This document shows positions 57,401-59,208 of a stretch of 64,000 bases of DNA, one piece after another. Below the pieces are notes generated by a model, which saw only the letters and a list, made by a program, of their open reading frames with translations, did no database searches and was not told the DNA's origin. The stretch covers positions 33,286-97,285 of the forward strand of contig CAZBEQ010000006.1 in the NCBI GenBank assembly GCA_964490975.1. The letters run 5' to 3'. Origin of the DNA: DTU013 sp964490975 (lineage in GTDB: Bacteria; Bacillota; Clostridia; Acetivibrionales; DTU013). The translations under genes were made by a program, and so were the position numbers. Each line of letters starts with the position of its first letter. Position 1 is the first letter of the stretch.

Positions 57401-59098
57401 AACGCATATGGACAGTTAAGTGCAGCTGCCAAAGCCAAGTTGACAACAGAGAAGACATTACTGGACAGCATTGCAGCGAAAATTGCAGACCTTGAAGCAG
57501 CCGCAGCGGTAGATGCACAGATAAGCGCACTGCCTACAGTGCCGGCTCTGAAATTGACTGACAAAGCGGCAGTCGAAGCAGTACGAAGTACATATAATGG
57601 ATTAACGCCTGCACAACAAAGTCTGGTTACAGGTCTTGCTGCGCTTACGGCAGCAGAGGCAAAGATAGCCGATCTTGAAGCAGCGGCAGCTCTTATGACA
57701 GCAAAATCATCCGCAGCAGCGCTGAAAAAAGATGATTATACATCAGCTAGCTGGACTGCGCTGACCACAGCTCTGGCAATGCCGGAAACCACAACGACGG
57801 AAATAGCGGCAAAAACAACCGCAATAAATACTGCAGTGGCAGGCCTTGTGAGTAATGCAGCACCTATAGCTCCACCTATTATGCCGCCAATGCTTCCAAT
57901 GCTACCTGCCGGACCGTCGACTACTGAGATAAAAATCGGTACAGGAACTACACAGATACCATATACTATGAATAAAGACATTGTTGAACTCGAAATTGAT
58001 AGTGAACTGGCAGAGGAACTCGCAGATGCAGGTACTGACAAAGCTGGCATTGAGATCGACTTGAGCAGACTGTCAGGTATTAACGCAGTAGTTATACCGA
58101 CTGACAATGATGTAATTGATATTTCCAATGGCTTGAAAATAGGGCTTCCCACAGCAACCATCACCTTTGGAAGCGAAGCAGCAAAGACGGTCTCAGAGGC
58201 AGCCGGTGAAAACGGAATAAAGATCATTGCCGAGAAGATCCCTGAAGCAAAATTGACTCCTGATCAGGCAAGTAAGGCAGAAAACGGCATTGTATACAAA
58301 TTGGACGTGTTTGCCGGAAGTAAATATGTATCGGAGTTCAATGGTGAGGTTACTGTAAAAATACCATATAAGCTTAAAGAGGGTGAAGATCCTAATGGCA
58401 TAAAAGTGTGGCACATAGATGATGCCGGTAAGATGACTGAGGTTATATGTAGCTTTGATGCCGCAACAGGTTTGGTCGGCTTCACAACGACACATTTCTC
58501 GTACTATATAGTGTCATATGTCAAGGCTCCGGAGCCGGTATGGCAGAATCCTTACAAGGATGTCAATGAGCTGAAATGGTATTACAACGCTGTTAAGTAT
58601 GTCAGCACAGAAGGCCTGTTTACAGGAGTTGAGCCTGATGCCTTTGATCCTTCAGGATATATGACAAGGGCTATGTTCGTAACAGTGCTTGGAAGGCTGG
58701 CTAAAGTAGATGTAACCATGTACACAGGCCAGAGCTATACTGACGTCAAAGCAGGCAGCTGGTATGCACCATATGTCAAGTGGGCATCGGAAAATGGCAT
58801 TGTGACCGGGTACAGCAGTGAGATGTTCGGGACGAACGACCTTATAACCCGCCAGCAGATGGCGACGATTATTATGCGGTACATCAGATACATGGAAATC
58901 CCGGTTACGCATACAGGCGGCGCAACATCACCTTTTGATGATGAAGAAAATGTAGCGGGATATGCAAGGGAAGCAGTGGAATTGATGAGACTGACTGGTA
59001 TAATCAACGGAGTGGGCAATAATATGTTCGTACCCGGCAACAATGCTTCGAGGGCTGAAGCAGCTGCAATAATGATGCGCCTTGCACAGATGAAGTAA
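27407..59098 (+). CDS. Giant SLH-anchored multidomain surface protein (about 10,563 residues)
   Basis: One open frame of 31.7 kb. The start ATG 27407 follows GGGTG by 6 bases (the frame extends to GTG 27398). The signal peptide ends at VYA/QE (residue 43, nt 27535). Module order by nucleotide: Gln/Thr-rich linker to 27740; PPC-like domains (27750-28790, another 29580-29910) among chitobiase-C-like modules with YYTTDG motifs (28810-30190); FN3/Ig (30555-31450); about ten Ig/TIG-like modules with VTGFKPSEYV-type motifs (31460-34080); about eight FN3 alternating with Ig-like modules (34085-38820); two copies of a CARDB/PKD super-module (39188-43900 and 44836-49960); helical insert (50030-52180); beta modules and two carboxypeptidase-regulatory-like modules (52185-54430); 17 helical repeats; FIVAR-like module (57690-57850); Pro-rich linker; pre-SLH domain; three SLH domains. 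No catalytic motif was found. It probably forms a long fibre on the S-layer for adhesion to substrate or neighbouring cells (inference). Confidence 0.95.
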   Translation: MKMKSSFACMIRKRIRMYPMRIISVVLVLAMMLSIYSPLMVYAQEALPELPVTDVQQESSGTGQQVSSDGGTQLPGVDEQQTLQSNIDLQPIQTSPAQTVSVQDTTVQQEQAISEAGSVEIGTGLVIENFTENSDKYYSVEIPSAGSYTAAYGVSEDGPSIQLAIGDVNGGLFSSINSTTEAVMSFEVAEDAVYPHKYYIKMHNSGVAGNVTLLVTKNESVIGQSTATPSLSLMGGTIKLMALNTISDPGVLSLATPFDIGAFSAGTSKYFSFTVSESVTIEAIVSAGEGATISSSFGTVSEESFTSLQSDTAGILQYHFNYSGTYFLKLDNTGLVDTNASVTVQPVTNGTITPSTVDGTEGGVPLTVTSDDYDVKIYEFQATQGLKYSAVAYKISGGEYAALMCKFSDANGAGNSNFFGGNFGISQEIPSAVFTAPSTGKYYLNVINWGNEDGSFIIKIYSNTPAAPVITPEEMLAGTVEPLQITIQCEEDGTLYYKDSLSTDTVSAGSNLAVFTLDHSGPILAYTRKNGIYSEATRRWYNFDGTKEAGFSPSGGSQPAGTRISITGASDGDTVYYTTDGSNPYNSSTRQVYTEASVIQVENAHTADSPLAVNAIIKNANGVYGNWGSNSYTVGLGAPTVSNVPGIAGNPGTYGQAFNAILSASAGTSIYYTTDGTEATEATGTLYTDPIPVNKNMRLRAIAVLNGLTSPEYNEFLQITDPQTIAVGETIRGISKQYRPGYYSFTIGENETGTYYFEVTPDNPQHGFVYDWLYDNYPLLLFDSQGEVLTYNLRPIDNRESMKYVFDQAGTYKVSVSSKAATDEGYTLKIVQGIKAPVPSIPVKDDDTLTYITYGSLSLSTAETGGRIFYTTDGTNPGTTAGGSTSEFLSGQAIELNTTDYYKDKIIKALTVSGSSVSSIKTFRYRVIPNGLNISALAFKTGSNTSTYFDSHTTYSNDSYDIGVIYPSEYYAWYTMTSIKYDLLMEGEQNWIELGTATGNPLIYDYVTDKYVTWDSDLTPYSGTATLRATAYDAAGNSNAFTTSITIGMAAPTSPQNLTTVGGTGYITLSWDASQYPDPGILYYLIYRGTSENDMSQIGYTAPYGGSAPVTFNDVIQESSGAAYYYKVMASTNTVGTGKSSGFSNTAGTSATADVTAPEITSLEVPQTNPVKSNTTLYVYASDDNGIKEVKAEVSLKGQGSWQTAATMPDEGYGYFSFDLSGLQDLQDGEYDLRVTAYDYYVNTDIESAVFTLDNTAPAAPMLTAAGMPGQIKLTFDTQDIDIDYFSIYAKQDGENDFSALAYYCYDDIYYHNLPSNIGPSWSYKVMATDKAGNISIYSNIASGQVMAFVPAAVITPEAAKPGTKLHVNVSGMMANESISLYIDDSYYTNQTANGEGNAAFEFTINKELVGVHRLKFVGYGSGAKVIKTYTVDDYTPVISAAASANAGQLLSVSLDQFGWVNANSYKMVEIFLDSVSVGYVTADNSENSEAVILSGSTDITIPYGSRGTAIISAESDDGYYAAAILEIVPSTAAVSVTPAGKRSGNTLTVSVTGFKPSEYVQLYLNDEWFATPQTDAQGNAAVSRLLGPGDIGSLFFEAWGQTSGLKRTTLYDALPPKAIITGPSAITAGIASEFSASGFNQGENVTFYINGVQHQTKWVNAGGTVTSGITVAETGTALITVTGNTSGLTASVYRQVTAPTGLAPALTAIAANYNVGSTVSLNASGFKAGETVSFYVNLTSVGSAAADSLGSCSVDYVVTAGTPMVFSAAGAVCGLTAVGTVNDVTSILGVSTSGSPKPGSTLNITLAGSYTADTCKVYLDGKYIGGTGTFSEPGASTLFTYQLPYSSTVGAHSLSFATSDGYGVTLPLTVSATAQTVSVDNSTHIISISGFASDEAIELRVNGVQIPDITTDGAGAASYNPSSLYGPGEYHVTARGTDSQLYAQTTLTVPVPSSQAATLAAVPASARPGEQINLTMTKFDPSDTIRIYIGSLEIKTGESIIADDNGSASVTVTVPYNQASGNITLCAIGEESGKSATVTLAVAVVAPQVTVTPSGEETVILPGVPVEIELSGYPSGADIVFAFDGARITIAGTTKTDATGSLSATYNIPAFAAGGIHRITATGEGYSDTAEFEVEPQQALVRLSENEGKAGQTITITGSNFVTDSEGNATAKIEFAGTVIQAALPLTDGNFTYDYLIPTGIADGNYIVKVTTSESEEAGAGFRMDSTGPAAPMVSSESAAGCIELSWTTPSDTDIYGFKVYRKSAEADPWTEIKDLSKSTASCLQQFGVDIDRGITYTYGIAAYDRLGNVSPKGTVTASLASDDEKPYAYFNEQNCKARLKAGSYSFNVSANDNQGIKSFEVRAKKYSGVLDGSGNKLYENEFTVWSLQDPNPSSSYYGDKYYGHTFNYEVPAGGAMDGEYILTLTAEDFAGNTYSFPKTYWFDTTAPLAPTGLAATGLSAGVAVSWTASSSTDLNGYEIFIAETQEELLGQVNPTSTVGAVTSASFDLLSGETRYFRLRAYDSAGNKSEYSDITSGTAVADEQAPVMNSLSPATGYASPSQTIYLGLKGQDNTRIKEFVIEYKEKEEVDYSLLKTLVSGTDFQNVAAGQEQSVWYTWNTTGLSGYYDVRVKAVDYSNNSSTYITVTYRLDKTAPAAPATVSAVGGAGKVIITWEVVSDTDGDLWGYTIYKQLQPEGGEAAGQFTYVAGIRKDEPAEYTDHNVETGREYIYAVSSRDDLYNESTRTSGDTVSVNNFNPAITELTNGSNPLKIYAGDTLSIKASGFMPYEAVDMYIDDQTCAGTAVLGRWTDAAGAVAFSWRYVVGTSAGDHTLTLKGRNSGAIDTEQFTALPPSTLPAAPAAVNVQNKDVLSVEISGYTVSGAASYKIYRSAIKTQESGVDEDKALLAANVKTTAYTDQTVNNGKTYYYYVEALDSYGNPGQQTAGEGILPLQDTTAPSVILSNTRNGNIMTIYALVSDNIGVTGAQFSYEQVENNAVAGFIGTPAVSSARGRNVTLSQTWDTSGLPDGTYTITSVVSDRNGNETEQTMTVVKRTGAAAYNGTVSAAPGALRAIVSWTASDDDEFASYLMYRRSGPDGTTWGEWHQVAATSLLTYTDYDLSATTCYQYGIAVLDRFGNTSNRADITTPAQGYVIPLADTDIPVIGSFSPAEGSTLSKTRGISILASDNVGISKIELFREDASGSVTIAGRQYTKIGESLSGAPGFGTIQFNTLVVADASISLLARAHDGSGNIASKIAAFSIDNTAPPVPVLTTVPSELSVTLNVSSGGAAADLSHYNIYTSATENGTYNLLTSMKAGAYVHKEALISGNWYYTTSVDNTGNESAAGVKKSVVPGGDATAPAVMTMTPDADAPLRGNVALYAKASDNVAVTKIKFEYRDISSQIWTLISEKSISQGQAAEFTYNWNTVAESEGVQLSPDGSYEIRAVAIDAANNKGLLSGEYTVANDPPTPPSGLEVYSGEWQLVVSYNAVGGSYFAHYNIYRKLSSASTWTFLGSTASNVYIDRGLDPADSYDYKVTVVNDLGRESDGVESTGIISSTVAHNSRQQSSKPVIKLITPSNYYFNGSLSLDTFIDDDIGLNSVKYEYSVSGQNVWNPIATITGNGIERKSINLNPDYEGFDELLWSASCIWNADEPELSPGAYDVRVTVENKGGQDTVSTQTKVFRLVRYNTALPVIETVANPQTGGKLTLQLSITDQENENDQPMDYFTIYRSTVSSFTPDETTKIADEVAGSRNDDSGILEGTDYYFTDTALVNGTTYYYIVTVTDIAGNISSVKSVQMAGTPTADSGLSIRSSADILVSPDYPVTGRDNTLTARVFNEGYATADGTVTFQYSTNSGSSWNDIGTTTVNGIKGNTSADAVITWTPDNSIVAGTTVQIKASVATLPGTTELAGKTKVQTQEFIINKAPSAVITIKNGAETVANGASAPTGVVMSFTADGSVDSGTGYISEYKWQFGNGKSLAGKTVSYGYTEPGTYTVRLTVKDNLGAVNEAVQTIVITDNRPDLFVESITWTPEDPNEFDVVTIRAVIGNKGKGPSNLGFLAGVYIDNSYAGYVKVPDNTVIPVGGTTEVTYTWVASAGNHVVTIKANDILDSLKETDKNNNSLTKSLSSAQIDFVDIKVTDISWTGKGEGRTDFNSEEDFQYTVTVENASSTRDAAEPFFVTFLINGAEAGKKQVSSLAKGTSTTVSFPVRPSAGTGSITAAADVVNPSHLELDKTNNTLSCDTFEFEVEYPTLTIDAITWEPQETMFAQGTSLTFSAKISNSSSFAVRNPFKTNISVGGIQVRNVTVGSLAAGESATVTGRWTVLEPVTGTDNLKIPYAVKVTVDSELAVLKAAAEKTVTLPDFTIVYPDLNITSVQVPASAGYGNAMTFIASVGNESYATIFTPFTVGLYARRANEQNAVWRQVAGYTLQGLKGYSTAFVPLTYTPGEAGSFEYKIVADNYNAIKQQPILEGHPRNRTWITDPITIEHKMVMEATPNSKMADDDMLAVLYSSSDDWIPVEAHFYLSSAPGTALGSDDGVTAHYTLKLGSEVKRQGDMNYLGGKFTANIPIAVLATGTYTLTIEGGDGTTALSETVNVRVVQSTIASVSTDRSSYQIGEMVRISGNFRFSDGTPMADETVVLDLMLLPLLKDPRMGRDERGNEILLRYQGEHIRFLTTDENGNFSYDFYPRYGEAGQWDISVFAFQRLLGNAATASFNVKGMVAEPSSLILTAVKNSSFSRTVTIKNAATVGNVSLTGLNAVLVKTDDNNIVATLDTSNMSTTLMPGGSTSVVVNFTAPLNASDTAGYRVDVTAADGTKTTSNIRLNLRPATPIPVTDPKGVKVGINPGTEITRTIKITNKGLGELNGLYLVQPETIPWIKAVNLSKINLLPQESATFDVVFEPGETIGLGQYQDKVVVTNGNYSAVVTVAAELSSASAGSITFVVSDDTGSRVINAEVTLIGKEPYTFMENGVSRTYYQAFGGRTGSDGTLTLYDRPLGDYEYTINASARKRLTGECSIMPGTSLSPVEVTMESLPVQIEWTVIPTTIQDEYEVKLNLEFGANIPTPSFGFVPPWINIPREVQSTMVVEAQIINTGLIALTDVTAQIVRENAADTGISIIGGGYIGEIPAHGSVRLQLEVQKGAYNLKYTGAPNFISLKANYVSFDPDTGLPENPAKIITGKLPLYNPSATSVSVTVKPPDGSPAKVEEFKMPEGQLTELDYLLPPPTPPQDEGGNGSSVYEIVKLTLNQTATIERQAFDATLRISNGYPSYSLQNVNVQVELTDANGEVVPSSMYVLRSLGVSGISGLDGSASLPAASALTGQWQIIPMNGLGGNDAENGSKYYASARITYYVNGKFVETSTEGVEITIYPQPQVTLNYYVPHKILSGVPFRLGVTAVNDGKGWARNLSIDSGKLEITTNQSGLLTEFEIIGGSWGSSSGEGFKLSLGDIPPAGVLDGEGNPMANSVSGYWLVRWKMYEAGENEKPYEGEFRKFTANLTHKTYEGVELDSLIVAANTEIIGKDGLLEDAASGESLALINQGYTGFPNYLVNLRTNQRTAIHVPDNTVVEAPLSDINSIVRLRVPAPGFTFGESTVRYQVIMLPDERPTSSLGAVKRYTDVSGANAVTLSVNNYWRDYGYIYILDEIPKTADATAFVDNSWYLVEYGVGAVINSVEYGRSYDTGDPDRPGIAYYDIGVQPNPGETISVRAQLENKGKYSVENAAVYFEAVKDGRRVAIGTSNSATLLPGEARYFYQQFITQGTVTDTSGAAVEFLSGEWTLRAVLSEDGQENETIKRETLMVINTPPVVVAADIANAVAGQKVYFDASRSYDPDGYIVNYLWEFGDGSSANGITASHTYLSGGSRKVKLTVTDNNLTVTTLEIMVTVEDYRADLKVTRNDGNQFSGIEFLKDGVVTARNELQEGDSVKVRGYIYNEPNTSGNSVDVNGKFYVGFYVDYKYRAYQVYDASAAGADIVKDGIRSVEFDWTVPAGNHIVTVIANDFGKMIDERNHDNNRLDIQAGAGQVNFPDLEAVQEDTGDGMKDTFAVDCDGKVSYKSAVPMSIKVKNTGTAAAGAFAVSFFANGRMVATERVEGGLAAGSQITVSSFFRPEAGGEYEFTAVVDGPGNYVIESSETNNRMSLKKSIDMIYPDLTLDGMSITPASGQLNQNEPVTVTVNLLNQGSAVENDEIELTFYADRTYLGMVNKSAIAADGTVPVSFVWKKPVSGGKNITVKVNERNTVIESNIANNEKSVAFSGEITALLPGLSITAISTEDASQSQDISLGEAVTTKVTVVNNGTAPTVPFTVTLFANGFKKSEKAFTGILNPGQSAEIVMPSWNADLLPTGAYTLTAYADSEMVMRLSDRGTAAATAILEVSGGYRLTAGLIDAVISDGTAVFNAVLSDTDINLAPVEDAQLTYAVYSGAELAEEPADGAAASGSLSYNANTGRYTGKYKFESLPVGDYTVFYKALLKDGATLAGTAKQQLKCRNDFEITINTVDNTDVSKTQFAAGEDIVVKGNVTGAGVNNKVLLRIIGEEEWKMLVPCDASGDFNYLFDLPGDFGGSYTVKATASIEGITKTSESRVFTVEGAYLSLPAELTVVQGKTAVIAGTVGNVGTMEISSVSASGNLAVSGITAGLGNMQPLASLQTGESKPVELTVSAAKAAVPGEYTLELTTAWTANLTQRSRTQTIKLTVVGAEAIMSVTVLSNREADGCPAKSTIVTAVRPGDTVSQTVRITNDGTKPITGFRAETREKFPWTSITTNGVTEILPLSDGLSLRDAGAKAIVSMLIAPGSIVQEGYYEDELILNADDMDEVRIPVAINVGAENQGTVVFEVRDGRQTALEGIQVELTGPEAEEGQQASLRIIEGVTADGSGVDINDSESDRQGKLKGQVRFDNIPAGLYKISVTGDAITPYTATVDVQAAVNLKEQIITVKEMPFTVGFDAETILNSEASAVNAGNYASALYNMKNAAYTNKETAIVSNFPGDEAEFYYLAAQVRGGIAVTNPSEETPIYGVTVSIDNTGSGLADGTFLLNTPAGRVASRELGSLNPGDIKDINWVASTDNFYYRAILGEPDENGSFTVSFDDGVVVPQKNITAWISEVDYFGGGYLAMVSYDPGTSSGVFRTSVKDDEGKYIMPSNEVPVYTDETEFSFIIRVAGTALIENVPTALNCDVPVTVRYLPNSAYLESESGTITRMDTKYKGLFAGTSVKDSKNFSRGFISKFTKNSNKPEKLGDALSDFGFAQNVSIEKQSTKLNFKLKNPSAIDYMQSIRITLNVSDGMPNTYGTIGKGARLITSLAGPVASIKTSGDADAEFDGNSGVLTIDELAPGEELLADFTIVPPEGLNTYYSELKEMYDNYSELFGDLDPGVAKIYSWLDYNFETSTSSIDDPGHLNGSSETTSGVTSVRSIDVQPESKIYLSYELIPTETPDQYILRVNATNIGEGTAYGLAVSPPDIPLEGGAAKVLSSMSYKEGINWSGGDLLLGDIVPGETTHGEFTIFAPGIQDWTNLPGLAVKTRQEGNIVIAPMSLQSYNSEQFAEVIDQIIEELEKMHGNIDGTVEKMGSDLTTAVTDTDKYFFNVLVAEATTYGLDAVSKTAAVIGDMAGWKSSYEKMQKGLTKLGENFTKYKDKLAKMKAGDYSIISTEARNAKEYLNNVVKQMKSVDASMLKVDKLKKWFDSVNWEDKFGELDQYKNIVGRAMANLSGTPVELEDYQTKLKSSFENAQRSAQEGVAAANATTDETRKAHRDLAVSYQQKSAQDMDEALELYGKLYKKAEAEKDQKALEGLRTMNAQGQAILKDSSALAAASVTNAQKVTDLGIGIMSARQLLNGSETNNILARLGTDLTLQKVLGVDSEAIIGVFDAIDKNGLVSWKSFQAGINILDKETFKLGDTADNLIAIGNNIQIQEISSIAPMWVKKIGNLPRAATQTDMSANALAELLLGTLNGRTDVGGKTEDFINDFKQELNNYPENSDRVKFLVKTAVSAMNVPVVDDESYYQKIEQLKNSGENYSPIAVYNAAAEGAVRYMELNEISVNAQLILLETKQLLEGYKQNISETTSYYPARVLLDYLRSINKQLEYTYANRDSENNIVKLPDARIGRYRDIWVYQGNDGDLVPDKIDFKELYQSTVSLNSALAKGYTDVASRWDMNMYKTAIMVNAIAGAALAFGSGTGAAAAGLLSNYAGSFADAVTGPWAKSLDEADKTSAELVVRSAAELYVNTGISAAKSFEVAKSVNSVFKAVDEWRKIDPPIPVTVLAIDVTDIKVDDNKEFGFGTAVINVRNDHTGAVSIAPRIQIMDSKGIIYTADTANALVASGESSVFTAQIAAPKATLRDPAGFDMYVSFELAEPSSMSIAGLHGPYVKHFMSGNKEQIEAMRANYEYAVPRSGYLGGSGNPAAETVTFTAGNGMSEMRIFLAALDGSNLGMTVSGSGADVAEARSIVNEGDLLIIKNPSGSYSVTVQGDPSNEEFYTLQIGQLPDMGTVFDAVDPGTIIAETTGTANTLKVRSELQVFESSGNGRLDSVDFGVTEFKAPDGSSLALPAMGVRIYGKTAEDSTDFSVDAGSGKLFVTEFSIPDNLSEGSYSIGLRVTVAGSGLNANLDSILGASGKGTPWVRNDGDGSYSRVFTVPLEVRPAEAVPAPTTVSYEGAAVPESNSLTLGSADSVLNVSGTIEPGKLAVLFADDVPVDIMIPDSFGNFSGSYDFYPRQDAYKVYLKGADLNAKYSDAIVAEITLQVNQAADDSEPVISLVSPANGVTLENDLARIIFTAEDIMGSVQNVTLKLDGVDLSDGMYIDSFGRYNCDLVGGLNNGAHTLVITATDSSNTATLNATFSTAGQPDLTFNVTNGAGANAEIVGATGKSAVLNGEGTAVIGLSNGTYQYTVTKAGYRNYTGSVLVNGNITVGTITLKALYDAAFTVKESDNVTPISGALVSITGTSADGAESSTGVTGADGAAAVSLIDGSYSYQVSKAGYVTSTPQVFDVSGGNVTGLGITLVEQAEADAAAFRTTHATILAENVGNVVISDKAALTAALNAYGQLSEAAKAKLTAEKSLLDSLTLRIADLEAAAAVDAMISNLLVESALTLDDSDEVLAARGAYNGLTPERQSLVTELAMLTAAEVRIADLQAEANAAAFKTTHAIILAKNTGVLQICDKTALTSAQTAYGLLSAAAKAKLTAEKTLLDGLAEKMADLEAAAAVDSLISGLPAESSLTLAYKAAVVAARSAYNGLTPAQQSLVTGLATLVAAEAKIADLEAAAAVDALISVLPAESSLTLDDSDEVLAARNAYNGLTQAQQSLVAGLATLTAAEAKIADLQAEADAATFRTTHATILAENVGTVEIGDEEAVTNALGAYELLSVTAKAKVTVQKALLDDLKTKITDLKAAAAVDALISSLPAVSSLTLDDSDEVLAVRNAYNGLTPAQQSLVAGLAALTAAEAKIVDLQAEADAATFRTAHTAVLAETTGTVGIGDESAVTAALAAYDLLSAAAKAKVAVQKALLDDLAAKITDLKAAAAVDALIGGLPAASAFTLDNAGAVGTARGAYNGLTPAQQSLVADLATLVTAEAKIADLQAEADATAFRTANTAILAETEGTLEISDKTALTSAQTAYGSLSAVAKAKLTTEKTLLDGLVSKIADLEAAAAVDALIGGLPAASALTLANKVAVEAARSAYDGLTSARQSLVMGLATLAAAETKIADLEAAAAVDALISGLPAVSSLTLANKAAVVAARSAYNGLTPTRQGHVTGLATLAAAETKIADLEAVAVVDALIGALPAVSSLTLDDSDEVLAARNAYNGLTQAQQSLVAGLATLTAAEAKIADLQAEADAATFRTTHATILAENVGTVEIGDEEAVTNALGAYELLSAAAKAKVTVQKALLNDLKTKIADLKAAAAVDAKINALPAVNSLTLDNAGAVETARSAYNGLTPARQSLVTVLTTLTAAEARIADLKAEADAALFRTTYVALLAETTDTVVISDKAALTAALNAYGQLSAAAKAKLTTEKTLLDSIAAKIADLEAAAAVDAQISALPTVPALKLTDKAAVEAVRSTYNGLTPAQQSLVTGLAALTAAEAKIADLEAAAALMTAKSSAAALKKDDYTSASWTALTTALAMPETTTTEIAAKTTAINTAVAGLVSNAAPIAPPIMPPMLPMLPAGPSTTEIKIGTGTTQIPYTMNKDIVELEIDSELAEELADAGTDKAGIEIDLSRLSGINAVVIPTDNDVIDISNGLKIGLPTATITFGSEAAKTVSEAAGENGIKIIAEKIPEAKLTPDQASKAENGIVYKLDVFAGSKYVSEFNGEVTVKIPYKLKEGEDPNGIKVWHIDDAGKMTEVICSFDAATGLVGFTTTHFSYYIVSYVKAPEPVWQNPYKDVNELKWYYNAVKYVSTEGLFTGVEPDAFDPSGYMTRAMFVTVLGRLAKVDVTMYTGQSYTDVKAGSWYAPYVKWASENGIVTGYSSEMFGTNDLITRQQMATIIMRYIRYMEIPVTHTGGATSPFDDEENVAGYAREAVELMRLTGIINGVGNNMFVPGNNASRAEAAAIMMRLAQMK
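39188..43900 (+). repeat. Super-module copy 1 inside the giant gene
   Basis: Ten modules in order: PKD (39188-39470), four CARDB-like (39475-39800, 39810-40160, 40165-40510, 40520-40880), one unassigned beta module (40885-41220), a macroglobulin-like module with SYQIGEMVRISG (41225-41575), two NEW3-like modules (41580-42215) and a carboxypeptidase-regulatory-like module (42230-42525). Further beta modules follow, including TLNYYVPHKILSGVPFRLGV and a LSLGDIPP motif. The same order recurs in copy 2. A CARDB-like module also precedes both copies. Confidence 0.75.
44836..49960 (+). repeat. Super-module copy 2 inside the giant gene
   Basis: Colinear with copy 1: PKD (44836-45085, SYDPDGYIVNYLWEFGDG), four CARDB-like (45090-45495, 45500-45865, 45870-46190, 46210-46550, each ending in an NNNR/NNRM/NNEK-type motif where visible), beta module (46555-46890), macroglobulin-like module with TQFAAGEDIVVKGN (46895-47190), two NEW3-like modules (47195-47905) and a carboxypeptidase-regulatory-like module (47910-48240). 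The beta modules that follow end in YLSYELIPTETPDQYILRV and LLLGDIVPGE, matching the end of copy 1. Sequence divergence is high, so the duplication is old. Confidence 0.75.
50030..52180 (+). other. Helical/coiled-coil insert of the giant protein
   Basis: About 700 residues that differ from all flanking beta modules: long Lys/Glu/Ala-rich heptad-like helices (for example QKGLTKLGENFTKYKDKLAK) with few beta motifs. Near its end is a hydrophobic Gly/Ala stretch (about 51905-52005, IMVNAIAGAALAFGSGTG) followed by another helical region. It could be a spacer, a dimerisation rod, or a membrane-active hairpin; the last is speculative. Confidence 0.65.
55255..55520 (+). repeat. 266-bp exact direct repeat, copy 1
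   Basis: Identical base for base to 56773-57038, 1518 bases (506 codons) downstream and in the same frame. It covers most of an A unit and the first part of the next B unit. Confidence 0.9.
56773..57038 (+). repeat. 266-bp exact direct repeat, copy 2
   Basis: Identical to 55255-55520, whereas the neighbouring repeat units differ at many bases. The identity indicates recent duplication or gene conversion within the gene. Confidence 0.9.
58547..59095 (+). other. Three SLH domains at the C-terminus of the giant protein
   Basis: Three S-layer-homology modules, each starting with an aromatic/Asp motif and ending with the (T/S)RAxx motif region: PYKDVNELKWYYNAV...YMTRAMFVTVL, SYTDVKAGSWYAPYV...ITRQQMATIIM, and PFDDEENVAGYAREA...ASRAEAAAIMM. 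These bind pyruvylated secondary cell-wall polymer in Gram-positive S-layers, so the C-terminus lies at the wall and the N-terminus points outward. The second module has TRQQ in place of TRAE/TRAM. Confidence 0.95.
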
Positions 59099-59108
59099 AA
59101 AACCTGAT

Positions 59109-59143
59109 AAAAACAGGCCTGCCTTTTTGGCGGGCCTGTTTTT
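59109..59143 (+). terminator. Terminator of the giant gene
   Basis: A stem of about 15 bp (59109-59123 with 59129-59143, one T-G pair) with a loop of five T residues and a terminal T-tract, 11 bases after the stop codon. Confidence 0.9.
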
Positions 59144-59167
59144 GTAGCGCGCGCTACATGCGCGCGT
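59144..59167. repeat. GC-alternating palindrome after the terminator
   Basis: GTAGCGCGCGCTAC (59144-59157) is a perfect 14-base palindrome, followed by a second CGCGCG run (CATGCGCGCG). It is unusual in this moderately AT-rich sequence. It may be a REP-like fragment or a DNA-modification target; no function can be assigned. Confidence 0.5.
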
Positions 59168-59208
59168 TCTATACGGTGAAAGTCCGCTAAATTTCTAGGC
59201 ATCTCCTT

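Larger units (their letters stand above)
54443..57690 (+). repeat. Seventeen tandem helical repeats of two types (A, about 57-61 aa; B, about 71 aa)
   Basis: Type A reads VDALISxLPA...LTL...VxAARxAYNGLTPAQQSLV...AAEAKIADL; type B reads AEADAAxFRTTHATILAE...AYxxLSAAAKAK...KIADLxAAAA. By eye the order is B A B A A B A B A B A A A B A B A, giving ten A and seven B units. Both are Ala-rich and probably form helical hairpins, making a stiff stalk just before the wall-anchoring domains. The DNA copies are highly similar, unlike the older beta modules. Confidence 0.9.

Noticed and set aside
54364..57564. Long minus-strand Ala/Ser-rich open frames opposite the repeat region
   Set aside because: They mirror the repeated codons of the giant gene in another frame, have no ribosome sites and no independent family.
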